From contig OZ221969.1 of NCBI GenBank assembly GCA_965119715.1, positions 1,240,001-1,304,000 on the forward strand: a DNA stretch of 64,000 nt, read 5' to 3'. The position numbers and the translations under genes are program-made. This stretch comes from JASBYZ01 sp029983705 (GTDB taxonomy: Bacteria; Actinomycetota; Coriobacteriia; Coriobacteriales; JAEZZM01). A model generated the notes under the pieces. That model saw nothing but the letters and a program-made list of their open reading frames with translations, did no database searches and was not told where the DNA came from. Of this stretch, positions 26,543 through 36,012 are shown one piece after another. Position 1 is the stretch's first letter, and every line of letters begins with the position of its first letter.

Positions 26543-29194
26543 TTATGCTAAAAGCTTTCTGAGCATGTACGTTAAGATACCGCCATGCCTTACGTAGAGG
26601 CCCTCTATTGCCGTATCAATTCTGGCGAGCACCTCAAAGCTCACTTGGCTGCCATCTGATTTGTGTGCGCATACCCTAATTTTTTGTGGGAAAGGCCCCT
26701 CATCTAAGTTAACCTGGTCTATATCAAAGAGTTCTGAGCCATCAAGACCTAAGCTTTGAGCATCTTCACCATCAATAAATTCTAAGGGTAGCACACCCAT
26801 ACCAATTAAATTTGAACGATGTATTCTTTCAAAGCTCCTTGCAAAAACAGCAGAAACTCCAATGAGCATAGGGCCTTTTGCTGCCCAGTCTCTGGATGAG
26901 CCTGAACCATACATTTGACCTGCTAAAACTACAAGATCTGTATCATCTTGGGCATAGTTTTGAACTGCACTAAAAATGCTTGAGATCTCACCTGTATTAA
27001 AGTTATAGGTGTAGCCACCCAACTTTCCTAAAGCAAGCTCATTTGAGAGCTTGATGTTAGAAAAGGCCCCTCGCATCATAACTTCATGGTTACCACGGCG
27101 AGAACCATAGGTGTTAAAGTCTTGAGGCAAAACACCTCGCTCTTGAAGATAGGCTGCAGCCTCAGAAGCAAGGTCGATTGAGCCTGCTGGTGAGATGTGG
27201 TCTGTAGTAACAAAGTCTCCAAGCTTAACAATAGTGCGTGCGGCCTTAATAGCTTTCTGCTCGCCCAATTCTAAACTAAAGTCCTCAAAATATGGTGGCT
27301 TTTGTACATAGGTAGAGCTTTCATCCCAGCTATAAGTTGAACTCTTTTTAACATCAAGTTCCTGCCACTTAAGTGAGCCGGCAAACATATTTTCTTGAGA
27401 TCTAAGGTAGAGCTCACGAGTAAGGTATTTTTCTTTAAGTGCAGCAATCTCCTCCTCACTTGGAAGCAGATCTTTTAAGTAAATACGCTTTCCGTCCTTA
27501 TCTTGACCTAAGGCTTGTGCCTCAAAATCAAAGTCCATGCTGCCAGCTAAGGCATAGGCAAGTACTCTATGTGGGGTTGCTAAATAGTTTTGTGAAATAT
27601 CGGGCCCAATGCGGCCTTCAAAGTTTCTGTTACCACTAAGCACTGCACAAAGCTCAATTTCCTTACCAATTTCTTGCATACGCTCACTTAAAGGTCCTGA
27701 GTTTCCAATGCAGCTCATGCAGCCAAAACCGCTCGTGTAAAAACCTTGTGCATCAAGATAGATGCTCAGTCCCGCCTTGTCCATCAAACTTTGGCTAAAC
27801 TTAGACCCTGGTGAAAACATCTTTTTAACCCATGGTTTAGCATAAATTCCAGCCTCGCATGCGTTCTTAGCAAGAAGACCTAAGGCAAGTAGCATGTCTG
27901 GATTTGCCATAGAGGTACATGAGGTAATTGCTGCAATGGCAATTGCTCCGTGAGTAAGCTCAAAGTCCTCATCGCCCAGACGAAGCGTCGCACTTACATC
28001 ACTAGAAAGCCCTCTATTTTGACAGATTTCTCTAAAGCTTTTCTTAGCTTCACTAAAATAAATCTTCTCATGAGGCTTCTTTGGACCAGCAATAACTGGC
28101 TCAATTTCTGACAAATCAAGCTCAATCACATGCTCATACTCTTTTTGAAGCTGAGGATTAAACCATAAGCCCTGGTCTTTTGCGTAGGCCTCAACTAATT
28201 TAACCTGGTGCTCGTCCCTGCCTGACCTATATAAGAAGTCGAGGGTATTTTGGTCGATTGCAAAGTAGCTTACCGTACACCCGTATTCAGGAGACATATT
28301 AGCTACAGTTGCTCTGTCATTTGCCGATAAGCTCATAAGGCCCTCGCCAAAAAACTCTACGAATTTGCCCACAACGCCAATGCTTCGTAAGCGCTCAGCA
28401 ACTGAAAGACTTAGGTCAAAGGCAGTAACACCTTCCTTAAGCGCTCCTGTAAGCTTTATGCCTATCACCTTTGGAATTAGGATACTTACTGCTTGTCCAA
28501 GCATTGCAGCCTCTGCCTCAATACCTCCAACACCCCAGGCTAAAACAGAAATACCGTTAACGGTTGTAGTGTGTGAATCTGCACCAATTAAGGTGTCAGG
28601 ATATATAAGCGCCTCTTTACCTTTGGTATTTGCATAGACCACGCTTGCAAGTTTTTCTAAATTAAGCTGGTGACAAATTCCGGTTGCTGGAGGCACAATT
28701 TGTAAGTTATCAAAGGATTGCTGCGCCCACTTCAAAAAGCTGTAGCGCTCTTTGTTGCGCTCAAACTCCATGTCCTCGTTAAACACGTGAGCCTTAGGGC
28801 AGCCGGCCTTATCGGCAATAACACTGTGGTCAATTACTAAGTCAACAGGGATGAGAGGATTTATCATTGAAGGATCTTGGCCCTGCTCAAGCACTGCATC
28901 TCTCATAGCAGCAAGGTCAACCATACAAGGCACACCAGTAAAGTCTGTAAGCAGCACGCGTGCCGGCATAAACGAAATCTCTTTTGGCTCTTCATGCTTA
29001 AGTGCTGAGGCCAAAAGTGCATCTACCATCTGCTCACGAGCTTCTCCTTGGGTATTTCTCAAAATATTTTCAAGAAGAATAATAAGTGAGTACGGAAGCT
29101 TTTCTACTCCCTCGATCTGGTTTACATCGTAATAACTGTATGATTGATCATGTATTTCAAGGTGCTTTTTGTAAGACGCATCTTGTGCAGACAT
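26543..29194 (-). CDS. acnA: aconitate hydratase A
   Basis: This 883-residue enzyme interconverts citrate and isocitrate. Cluster ligands are seen in AAITSCTSMANPDML and GFGCMSCIGNSGPL; the swivel domain carries YGSGSSRDWAAKGP. Length matches AcnA/IRP1. AAAGGAAAGG precedes the ATG at 29194, and the 3' end of tRNA-Arg lies only 23 bp upstream. No citrate synthase or isocitrate dehydrogenase gene is in the window. Confidence 0.96.
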   Translation of the reverse strand: MSAQDASYKKHLEIHDQSYSYYDVNQIEGVEKLPYSLIILLENILRNTQGEAREQMVDALLASALKHEEPKEISFMPARVLLTDFTGVPCMVDLAAMRDAVLEQGQDPSMINPLIPVDLVIDHSVIADKAGCPKAHVFNEDMEFERNKERYSFLKWAQQSFDNLQIVPPATGICHQLNLEKLASVVYANTKGKEALIYPDTLIGADSHTTTVNGISVLAWGVGGIEAEAAMLGQAVSILIPKVIGIKLTGALKEGVTAFDLSLSVAERLRSIGVVGKFVEFFGEGLMSLSANDRATVANMSPEYGCTVSYFAIDQNTLDFLYRSGRDEHQVKLVEAYAKDQGLWFNPQLQKEYEHVIELDLSEIEPVIAGPKKPHEKIYFSEAKKSFREICQNRGLSSDVSATLRLGDEDFELTHGAIAIAAITSCTSMANPDMLLALGLLAKNACEAGIYAKPWVKKMFSPGSKFSQSLMDKAGLSIYLDAQGFYTSGFGCMSCIGNSGPLSERMQEIGKEIELCAVLSGNRNFEGRIGPDISQNYLATPHRVLAYALAGSMDFDFEAQALGQDKDGKRIYLKDLLPSEEEIAALKEKYLTRELYLRSQENMFAGSLKWQELDVKKSSTYSWDESSTYVQKPPYFEDFSLELGEQKAIKAARTIVKLGDFVTTDHISPAGSIDLASEAAAYLQERGVLPQDFNTYGSRRGNHEVMMRGAFSNIKLSNELALGKLGGYTYNFNTGEISSIFSAVQNYAQDDTDLVVLAGQMYGSGSSRDWAAKGPMLIGVSAVFARSFERIHRSNLIGMGVLPLEFIDGEDAQSLGLDGSELFDIDQVNLDEGPFPQKIRVCAHKSDGSQVSFEVLARIDTAIEGLYVRHGGILTYMLRKLLA

Positions 29195-29217
29195 CTTAAC
29201 AACCCTTTCCTTTTAGC

Positions 29218-29293
29218 TGGTGCCCCCAGTAGGATTTGAACCTACGGCCTTCCGCTCCGGAGGCGGACGCTCTATCCCCTGAGCTATGAGGGC
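29218..29293 (-). tRNA. tRNA-Arg (anticodon CCG)
   Basis: Read on the minus strand, the 76 nt fold as a full cloverleaf. The acceptor pair is GCCCTCA/TGGGGGC (one G-U), the D arm GCTC/GAGC, the anticodon stem TCCGC/GCGGA with loop CTCCGGA (anticodon CCG, codon CGG), and the T arm GTAGG-TTCAAAT-CCTAC. Discriminator A73 is followed by an encoded CCA (29218-29220). It lies between the chorismate mutase gene and acnA, all on the same strand. Confidence 0.97.
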
Positions 29294-29311
29294 AAATATC
29301 TAAACTCAAAA

Positions 29312-29341
29312 ATTTTAACACGTATAGCTGAGCTTCATTAA
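29312..29341 (-). promoter_or_regulatory. candidate promoter for tRNA-Arg (and acnA)
   Basis: TTAATG (29336-29341) and TAAAAT (29312-29317) are 18 bp apart on the minus strand. The -10 ends 19 bp before the tRNA 5' end. The -35 overlaps the chorismate mutase stop codon. Confidence 0.45.
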
Positions 29342-29592
29342 CTCTTAAGGTAATTACTTTGAGCCTGCTTCGAAAAATTCATGAGTGTGAGCATAAACTC
29401 TTTACTTTTTTGAGGATAGCTATCAAGAGCAGCAAGCTTTTCTTGCTCACGCGCCTCATCAAAGATTTCTAAGCCATGACTTTGCTTATACTGAGCTACC
29501 TCTTGGCTCAGCGCCTGACGTTTTAAAAAGAGTTTTAAAAGCTCTCTATCAAGCTCATCTATATCTTTTCTGATATCATTTAACTCTCTCAT
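29338..29592 (-). CDS. chorismate mutase, AroQ type
   Basis: 84 residues, all alpha. ELNDIRKDIDELDRELLKLFLKR is the first long helix with the Arg, Asp and Lys positions of AroQ mutases, and EVAQYKQSHGLEIFDEAREQEKL is the conserved second segment. It converts chorismate to prephenate for Phe/Tyr synthesis. It is a free-standing domain, not fused to prephenate dehydratase or DAHP synthase. The prephenate link to U32 hydroxylases is only a coincidence worth noting. Confidence 0.88.
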   Translation of the reverse strand: MRELNDIRKDIDELDRELLKLFLKRQALSQEVAQYKQSHGLEIFDEAREQEKLAALDSYPQKSKEFMLTLMNFSKQAQSNYLKS

Positions 29593-29725
29593 CTATCTCC
29601 GTCTCTTTAAAAAAGTCTCATCTGTTAAATAAATTTAACTTAAGCTCAGTGCTAATGTAGACCATATTTGCCCCGTGAGCTGATACTATAGAAATACAAC
29701 ATGGAAAGTTAACTAGGGAGTTATA

Positions 29726-30652
29726 TTGCAGTACGCTATTATTGATTTTGGATCAAACACCATTAGATTATCAATTTATGAGGTTAATAAAGATAAACCT
29801 AGTGATTTTGTCCAAATTCTAAATAAAAAGACTATGGCCGGACTCGCAGGTTACTTAGACGATGAGGGTAACTTAAATGATGACGGCATCAATAAGGCTA
29901 TTGAAATTTTAGAGTCTTACAAAAAGAAAATTAAGAATTTTAACGTGGTATCCAGCCACATCTTTGCAACAGCCATTATGAGAAAGGCTAAAAACCAAAA
30001 AGCAATCTGTAAGCAAATTAAAAACGCTACCGGCTTTGAGATGGATATCTTAAGCGGAGCAGAAGAAGCTCAGCTTGGCTTTTATGGTGCAATGAATACA
30101 ATTGACATCAAAAAAGGTGCTCAAATTGATATTGGCGGCGCATCAACTGAGCTTGTTGTCTTTGACGGCACTGATATCTTATTTGCCACCTCGCTTACCT
30201 TAGGCTCACTGTCTTTATACCTTGATAATGTGACAGGCCTTATTCCTACTCCTGCTGAGATGGATAGAATCAGAAAGCAAGTTCGAGCTGAACTTGAAAC
30301 TATCCCAGAAATCCAAAACCTCACCTTTAACGCGATATCAGGTGTGGGCGGATCAGTTCGTGCGGCAGGAAAGATTAGAGATGACTGGTTTAAAGGCTCA
30401 GTTGGCTCTAAAACTTTTAAGGTAAGTATGGAAGAGATTGATGACATTTTTGATCGCGCAATTTATGATCCACACCATGCCATGAGAAAAATATTGCAGG
30501 TAGTTCCAGACCGGGTACATACCGCTTTACCAGGCATAGTATGCGCACGAACTATTGCAGACTTTTTTGATGCCAAAAGCATCTCAATTTCTAAATACGG
30601 TGTTAGAGAAGGCTATTTATTGGTTAAAGTATTAGATGCAGTCAATATCTAA
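29726..30652 (+). CDS. ppx: exopolyphosphatase, Ppx/GppA family
   Basis: 308 residues, the short form without the C-terminal HD domain. Phosphate-binding motifs of the ASKHA fold are visible: DFGSNTIRLSIYEV at the start, LSGAEEAQLGFYG and QIDIGGASTELVVF. It removes terminal phosphate from polyphosphate, or pppGpp in the GppA branch. The start is TTG at 29726 with AGGGAG upstream. It is followed after 32 bp by ppk1, so synthesis and breakdown of polyphosphate are encoded together. Confidence 0.9.
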   Translation: MQYAIIDFGSNTIRLSIYEVNKDKPSDFVQILNKKTMAGLAGYLDDEGNLNDDGINKAIEILESYKKKIKNFNVVSSHIFATAIMRKAKNQKAICKQIKNATGFEMDILSGAEEAQLGFYGAMNTIDIKKGAQIDIGGASTELVVFDGTDILFATSLTLGSLSLYLDNVTGLIPTPAEMDRIRKQVRAELETIPEIQNLTFNAISGVGGSVRAAGKIRDDWFKGSVGSKTFKVSMEEIDDIFDRAIYDPHHAMRKILQVVPDRVHTALPGIVCARTIADFFDAKSISISKYGVREGYLLVKVLDAVNI

Positions 30653-30684
30653 TATTATATAAACTTTCATAGAGAGGAAACGCA

Positions 30685-33096
30685 ATGCCTTACGATTTTT
30701 CTTACACACAAAACCGTGAACTCTCATGGTTGATGTTTGATGAGAGAATCCTTCAAGAGTCTACAGAAAAAAATGTACCTCTCTTTGAGAGGCTCAAATT
30801 TGTTTCAATCTTTACCTCAAACTTGGACGAGTTTTTTATGGTACGTGTGGGAGGTCTATCTGACTTATCAACCTTAAAGGTTGAGCCGGTTGATAACAAA
30901 TCTAACCAAACGCCTTCCCAACAACTAAGTGCTATCTTTGCATCTATTCCTCGTCTATTTAAGATGCGCACTAAAAGCTTTAGAGAGATTGAAGCGCAAC
31001 TTAAACCTTATGGTATTGAACGCCTTTCAGCAGATGAGCTTGAAGGTAAAGATCTTGAGTTTATTGATGACTACGTTAAAAACTACCTCTACCCTATCTT
31101 AAATCCTCAGATTATCGATCCGCGCCACCCATTTCCTAACTTAAGAAATCTAGGCCTCTACTGCGTATACACCTTTAAAAACGACACAAATAAAGGCGAG
31201 AGCACAGACCTTCTTGGAATGGTTGAAGTGCCTTCATCTGAGCCACGCATCATCTATCTTCCCTCAGAAAAAGGCGAGATTCGCTTTGTCCTCCTAGAAG
31301 ATGCCATGCTTGCCTGTGCCCACAAATCATTTGGCAGCTATCAGGTAAAGGAGCACGCGATTATTCGCGTTACCAGAAACGCTGATATTGACCCTGATGA
31401 AGAAGTATATGAGGACGAGGATAACTTTAGACAACACATGAAGCGCGTCTTAAAGAAGCGCTTGAGACTTCAACCGGTGCGCCTTGAAGTTCAAGGTAGT
31501 TTAAGCGACGCTAAGGTTAAGTTTATTAGAAAGACACTTGAGCTTGGAAACGACCAAGTTTTCTACTCTGAAGTTCCTGTTGATATGGGATATATATGGG
31601 AGATTGAAGATCAGATCCCAGAAATTAGCGCTGAAGAGCTTTTGCACAAACCTTTTAGCCCTCAGCCATCTACCGAGTTTGACCCAAGCAGATCTCTAAT
31701 GCAGCAAGTCTATGAAGAAGACAAGATGCTGTGGTTTCCATATGAGTCAATGAGTCCATTTTTGGAACTCATTCATGAGGCGGCCTATGATCCAAATGTT
31801 ATTTCAATAAAAATAACCCTCTACAGAATTGCAAAGAAATCTAAACTTGCCGAGTCTCTAATTGCCGCTGCAGAAAACGGTAAAGAAGTAACCGTATTAA
31901 TGGAGCTCAGAGCAAGATTTGACGAGGAAAATAACATCATCTGGGCTGAGCGCCTAGAGGATGCGGGATGTACGGTTGTATACGGACAAGAAGGCTTTAA
32001 GGTTCACTCAAAGATTTGCCAGATTACCTCGCGCATCAATGGTGAGATAAGCAGAATTACCCAATTTGGAACTGGTAACTATAACGAGAAGACCGCATCA
32101 CTTTATTCAGATGTCTCATTTATGACCGCACATAAGGGTATCTGCGACGACGCAAATGTCTTTTTTAGAAACATGTCTTTAGGCAACCTCAATGGTAGTT
32201 ATGAGTATCTGGGAGTTGCTCCAACCTCACTTAAGCCTCTCATCATCTCTCATATGGAAAAAGAGATGGAAAAAGCACGCAGGGGCGAGGTAGGAAAACT
32301 CATCTTTAAGATGAACTCCCTTACCGATAGAGAAATTATCGACAAACTTGCTGAAGCAAGTCAGGCGGGTGTAAAGGTATTTTTAATCATCAGAGGAATT
32401 TGTTGTCTCTTGCCAGGTATTCAAAACAAGACTGACAACATTGAAATTAAAGGTATTGCCGGACGCTTCTTAGAGCACGCACGCATTTACTGCTTTGGCG
32501 AAAACATGGACACAATCTTTTGCTCAAGCGCAGATATGATGACCAGAAACACTGAGCACCGCGTTGAAATCTGCTTCCCTATTTTGGAAGACAGAATCAA
32601 AGAAAAAATTCAAAATATCTTAAAAGCACAGCTTAATGACAACGTTAAAGCACGTTTAATTGACTCAAACGGCGTATATCAAAGAGTTCCTCGTGAGCCT
32701 GGCGAGGAGGACTTTGTTTCTCAGAAGTACTTTATGGATAAGGCTATTGAGGCTGCTCAGACCTATAACCTCACAAATGACCAAATGGAGGCTGCACGTA
32801 GAAACCAAACAAGAAAGAGCATGTATATTGGGCCAAAGGTTGCAGTCCCTCAATATGAGCCTCAAAATCCAATGGTTATCAAAGCAGATGAAGAAGACCT
32901 TGAGGTAAGCTCTGAGCCACAAAGTCTTACAAGTTTTAAGCATAGAGACTTTGTTCCATCTGAAGAAGAGGTTTCAGCACAAGAAACTTCATCAGAGCAA
33001 ACTAAGACAACTATTGTAGAAGAAGACGAGAATATGGGCCGCTTTGAGCTCTTTGCCAAGTACCTTGGCATGGCTTTTAAGGCGCTCTTTAAATAG
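30685..33096 (+). CDS. ppk1: polyphosphate kinase 1
   Basis: 803 residues, longer than the usual ~690. The N domain starts NRELSWLMFDERILQE, followed by FTSNLDEFFMVRVGG and DPRHPFPNLRN. The phosphorylated His lies in EGFKVHSKICQITSR, and the second PLD-like site in LEHARIYCFG. The extra ~110 residues at the end are acidic and Ser/Gln-rich, closing with an amphipathic helix (FELFAKYLGMAFKALFK) that might contact the membrane; that is inference. It has an AGAGAGGAAA ribosome site. Confidence 0.95.
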   Translation: MPYDFSYTQNRELSWLMFDERILQESTEKNVPLFERLKFVSIFTSNLDEFFMVRVGGLSDLSTLKVEPVDNKSNQTPSQQLSAIFASIPRLFKMRTKSFREIEAQLKPYGIERLSADELEGKDLEFIDDYVKNYLYPILNPQIIDPRHPFPNLRNLGLYCVYTFKNDTNKGESTDLLGMVEVPSSEPRIIYLPSEKGEIRFVLLEDAMLACAHKSFGSYQVKEHAIIRVTRNADIDPDEEVYEDEDNFRQHMKRVLKKRLRLQPVRLEVQGSLSDAKVKFIRKTLELGNDQVFYSEVPVDMGYIWEIEDQIPEISAEELLHKPFSPQPSTEFDPSRSLMQQVYEEDKMLWFPYESMSPFLELIHEAAYDPNVISIKITLYRIAKKSKLAESLIAAAENGKEVTVLMELRARFDEENNIIWAERLEDAGCTVVYGQEGFKVHSKICQITSRINGEISRITQFGTGNYNEKTASLYSDVSFMTAHKGICDDANVFFRNMSLGNLNGSYEYLGVAPTSLKPLIISHMEKEMEKARRGEVGKLIFKMNSLTDREIIDKLAEASQAGVKVFLIIRGICCLLPGIQNKTDNIEIKGIAGRFLEHARIYCFGENMDTIFCSSADMMTRNTEHRVEICFPILEDRIKEKIQNILKAQLNDNVKARLIDSNGVYQRVPREPGEEDFVSQKYFMDKAIEAAQTYNLTNDQMEAARRNQTRKSMYIGPKVAVPQYEPQNPMVIKADEEDLEVSSEPQSLTSFKHRDFVPSEEEVSAQETSSEQTKTTIVEEDENMGRFELFAKYLGMAFKALFK

Positions 33097-33107
33097 GAAA
33101 TTACTAG

Positions 33108-34697
33108 ATGCAGGTACAAATTGAACGCATGGGCTATAGCCAAGACGGCATAGCCCATAGCCCTGAAGGCAAAACTATCTTTATTCCTCAAACAGTTGTA
33201 GGAGATCTTGTAGACATAGAGCTTATAGAAGACAAGGCTCACTTTTCTCGGGCAAAGCTCAAAGAAGTACTTGAGCCCTCAAGCTTTCGAGTTACTCTTA
33301 ACTGTAGCCCTGAAGAGCACAGCTCTGTAGCACCATGGGCACACATAGCTTATGATGCACAGCTTAGATTCAAGCAAGATGCAGTGCGCGATGCTTTTAT
33401 ACGAATAGGAAAATTTGATTCAGAGCTTATAGACAGCTGCCTTAAAACAATTATTGCTTCTCCCAAAGAGTGGGCTTACCGAAACAAGTTTGAGCTCAAC
33501 GTACAAGCAAATACAAGAGGACTTAAGCTTGGCGTACATGAGCTTGGAAATAATACCTTTTTACCCCTATCCAGCTGTTCACTCATTCCTAAACAGATTG
33601 AGAAACTTCCTAAGGCTCTTTCAGGTGCGCTCAACTTTGCACTAAAAGATCCAAGTCAGTACCCTGAGCGCGTGGGCATTAGGTATTCTGAGCGCAGTAA
33701 AGATTTGGAAATTGCCCTTTGGACCTCACCCGGACCTTTTGATAGAAAAGTTGTCTCAAAAGTTATAAGTGATGCTACAAAAGCAAGTTCAATTGTTCGC
33801 GTTCTCCTCAAAGGGCCTGCAAAAAGTAGAAAAGTATCAAGCGTTGAAGTGCTTAAAGGTAAGGGCTTTTGGAAAGAAAAGCTGCTTGATTACCAAATGC
33901 AAATATCTGCACCCTCCTTTTTTCAAGTTAATACTAAAGCTGCCGATAAGCTCGTTCAAACAGTTTTAGACTATCTAAAACCTCAAGTAGACGACACTAT
34001 ATTTGACCTGTATTCAGGTGCCGGCACTTTTTCTGTTCCGCTTGCTCAAGCCTCAGACAATGTTATTGCGATAGAGTCTTATGGCCCTGCTGTTAGAGAC
34101 TTAAGACGTAATGCTGAGATTAACCAGGTATTTATTGAAGATATTGGCGGTGATGCAGCACGAGAGCTTCCAAGCATTGGCCAAGCTCATAAGATTATTG
34201 TTGATCCCCCACGTGCTGGGCTTGCTGAAAGCGTTGTAAAAGATTTAGATAGTACAGGGGCCAAGCAGATAGTTTATGTTTCCTGTAATCCCTCTACCCT
34301 TGCACGAGACATACGAAGACTTGTTGACTTAGGAAACTACAATGTAGAAGCTATACAGCCGCTGGATCTATTTCCTCAAAGTTATCATGTAGAGACGGTA
34401 GCTCTGTTGTCCAAACTAAATACAGAACATCATTTAGATATAGAAATAGGGGAAGATGAATTATCTGAAATTGACTTTTCAAAAGACGCAACTTATGGAG
34501 AAATTAAAAAGTATGTGTTAGATAAATACGGACTAAAAGTTTCAAGCCTATATATTGCACAAATAAAAAGGAAACATGGTCTAATAGAGAGAGAAAATTA
34601 TAATTTTAGTAAGAAAGAAAATCAAAGAGTGCCAAATTGCCCAGAAGAAAAAGAAAAAGCAATCGAAGATGCTTTAGAGCATTTTGGAATGATTTAA
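33108..34697 (+). CDS. rlmD: 23S rRNA (uracil-5-)-methyltransferase RlmD/RlmCD with AT-rich C-terminal extension
   Basis: 529 residues. An N-terminal TRAM-like segment is followed by the SAM-binding core FDLYSGAGTFSVPLAQ, the DPPRAGL motif, and the catalytic Cys in QIVYVSCNPSTLARD. The normal enzyme would end soon after SYHVETVALLSKL (near residue 440). The remaining ~85 residues (HHLDIEIGEDELSEIDF to ALEHFGMI) are encoded by much more AT-rich DNA. They match a tail common on this enzyme in Firmicutes, where integrative elements insert at the same His-Val-Glu codons. The enzyme core looks intact. Downstream is mobile debris. Confidence 0.9.
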   Translation: MQVQIERMGYSQDGIAHSPEGKTIFIPQTVVGDLVDIELIEDKAHFSRAKLKEVLEPSSFRVTLNCSPEEHSSVAPWAHIAYDAQLRFKQDAVRDAFIRIGKFDSELIDSCLKTIIASPKEWAYRNKFELNVQANTRGLKLGVHELGNNTFLPLSSCSLIPKQIEKLPKALSGALNFALKDPSQYPERVGIRYSERSKDLEIALWTSPGPFDRKVVSKVISDATKASSIVRVLLKGPAKSRKVSSVEVLKGKGFWKEKLLDYQMQISAPSFFQVNTKAADKLVQTVLDYLKPQVDDTIFDLYSGAGTFSVPLAQASDNVIAIESYGPAVRDLRRNAEINQVFIEDIGGDAARELPSIGQAHKIIVDPPRAGLAESVVKDLDSTGAKQIVYVSCNPSTLARDIRRLVDLGNYNVEAIQPLDLFPQSYHVETVALLSKLNTEHHLDIEIGEDELSEIDFSKDATYGEIKKYVLDKYGLKVSSLYIAQIKRKHGLIERENYNFSKKENQRVPNCPEEKEKAIEDALEHFGMI

Positions 34698-35042
34698 ATA
34701 ATATCTAAGATTGAAAATTTTAAAATTAAGACTTAAAAACTTTAAGATTAAAAAGATATGTACTTCTTATATAACCTAAGAAGATTAATTGAAAATCAGG
34801 GGAACGATGATGGTAAAATAAAAAATTTTAACAACTAAAGAAGAATTAGGCATTATTGCCAAAGAGGTTTTTATAAAGTTAAAAATACTGAAAAAGACTT
34901 GTTAGAATTGAAAATTTTAGATCATTGTGCAGGGTTTCGTGTCATAATAGTGATAGAGGCAAATAGTTATGTAAATATAAAGAGTTCAAGACTTCTACCA
35001 AAGTTTAAAACTCAAAAAATAAATAGTTGGTGTGCTGCTTAG
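34698..35042 (+). other. AT-rich stretch with no intact gene, upstream end of IS3-family remnant
   Basis: 345 bp of very AT-rich DNA without a convincing gene. Short open pieces such as ILTTKEELGIIAKEVFIKLK (about 34825-34885) suggest a decayed coding region, perhaps the lost first part of an IS3 OrfA, but stops interrupt every frame. I could not find a left terminal inverted repeat. Confidence 0.5.
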
Positions 35043-35168
35043 AGTAACCATTTTGATAATGTGGATGCGAAACAAAAAGAGATAATCAGACTTCGTAAAA
35101 AATTGAAACAGGTTGAAATGGAGAATGATATTTTAAAGCAAGCTGCACTACTGTTAGGCAAAAAATAG
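35043..35168 (+). pseudogene. IS3-family OrfA, C-terminal fragment
   Basis: After an in-frame TAG at 35040-35042, the frame reads through DAKQKEIIRLRKKLKQVEME and NDILKQAALLLGKK to a TAG at 35166-35168. The heptad pattern and the ending are typical of the OrfA coiled coil that pairs with OrfB. The N-terminal helix-turn-helix is missing or degraded. Confidence 0.75.
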
Positions 35169-36004
35169 ACCTCATTATCTCGAACCGAGATAAATATAGC
35201 ATTAGTGCAATGTGTAGACTACTTGGGGTCACAAGAAGTTTAGTCTATTATCATTTGAACAAAGAAAAAGATGTGAAATTAGATGAAGATGAAAAACTAA
35301 TAGAAGAAATAAAAGAAATATTCAGAAGAAGTAGAAACAACTATGGAACACGCAAAATAAAAAAAGAACTAGGGAAAATTGGATATAAAATATCGAGAAG
35401 AAAAATAGGCCGAATAATGAAGAAAAATGGCCTAGTCTCAAACTATACAGTAGCACAATATAAAGTAATAAGATCCAAATGCAACGAAGAAGACATCCCT
35501 AACCTTTTAAATAGATAATTTGACAATAGAGACTATTTAGAAGCAATAGTAAGCGACCTAACATATGTAAGAGTAGGAAAAACATGGAATTATATATGTT
35601 TAATAATAGACTTAAACAGCCGTGAAATAATAGGATACTCATCAGGTAAAAACAAAGATGCAAATCTAGTAGCAGAAGCATTTTACTCAATAAGGCAGCC
35701 ACTAAATCGTATAAAAATATTTCACACAGACAGAGGAAGAGAATTTAAAAATATAAAAATAGAAGAAATATTAAAGGTATTTGGGATAAAAAGATCGCTA
35801 AGTAAAAAAGGAAGCCCATATGATAACGCAGTAAGCGAAGCAGTCAATAAAGTAATGAAGACAGAATTTATATATCAGGAGAACTTTACTAATTTCCAAG
35901 AACTTAATCTAAAATTAGCAGAATACGTATATTGGTATAATAACCTAAGAATTCATGGATTTTTAGGATATAAAACACCAGTAGAATATAGAAAAGCAGA
36001 ATAA
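35165..36004 (+). pseudogene. IS3-family OrfB transposase with premature stop
   Basis: The reading frame IDLIISNRDKYSISAMCRLL runs to TAA at 35516-35518, then continues in the same frame to TAA at 36002-36004. The catalytic triad residues are visible in VSDLTYV, HTDRGREF and AVSEAVNKVMKTEF, and the end is FLGYKTPVEYRKAE. The stop lies in NR-stop-FDNRDYL, where family members often have Gln, so CAA to TAA is the simplest change. The longest intact part starts at ATG 35210. Probably inactive. Confidence 0.85.
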
Positions 36005-36012
36005 AAAGCTCT

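Larger units (their letters stand above)
34850..36004 (+). mobile_element. inactivated IS3-family insertion sequence
   Basis: It contains the C-terminal leucine-rich piece of an OrfA followed, in the -1 frame, by an OrfB with a DDE core interrupted by one stop. An A-rich string (GGCAAAAAATAG at 35157-35168) at the junction could be the frameshift site. The ends are not defined, so the boundaries are approximate. The AT-rich composition differs sharply from the core genome. Confidence 0.75.

Noticed and set aside
27439..29132. Open plus-strand frames inside acnA and similar frames opposite many other genes
   Set aside because: They lie antisense to well-supported genes, lack ribosome sites and encode low-complexity, Ser/Leu-rich peptides, as expected for shadow frames.
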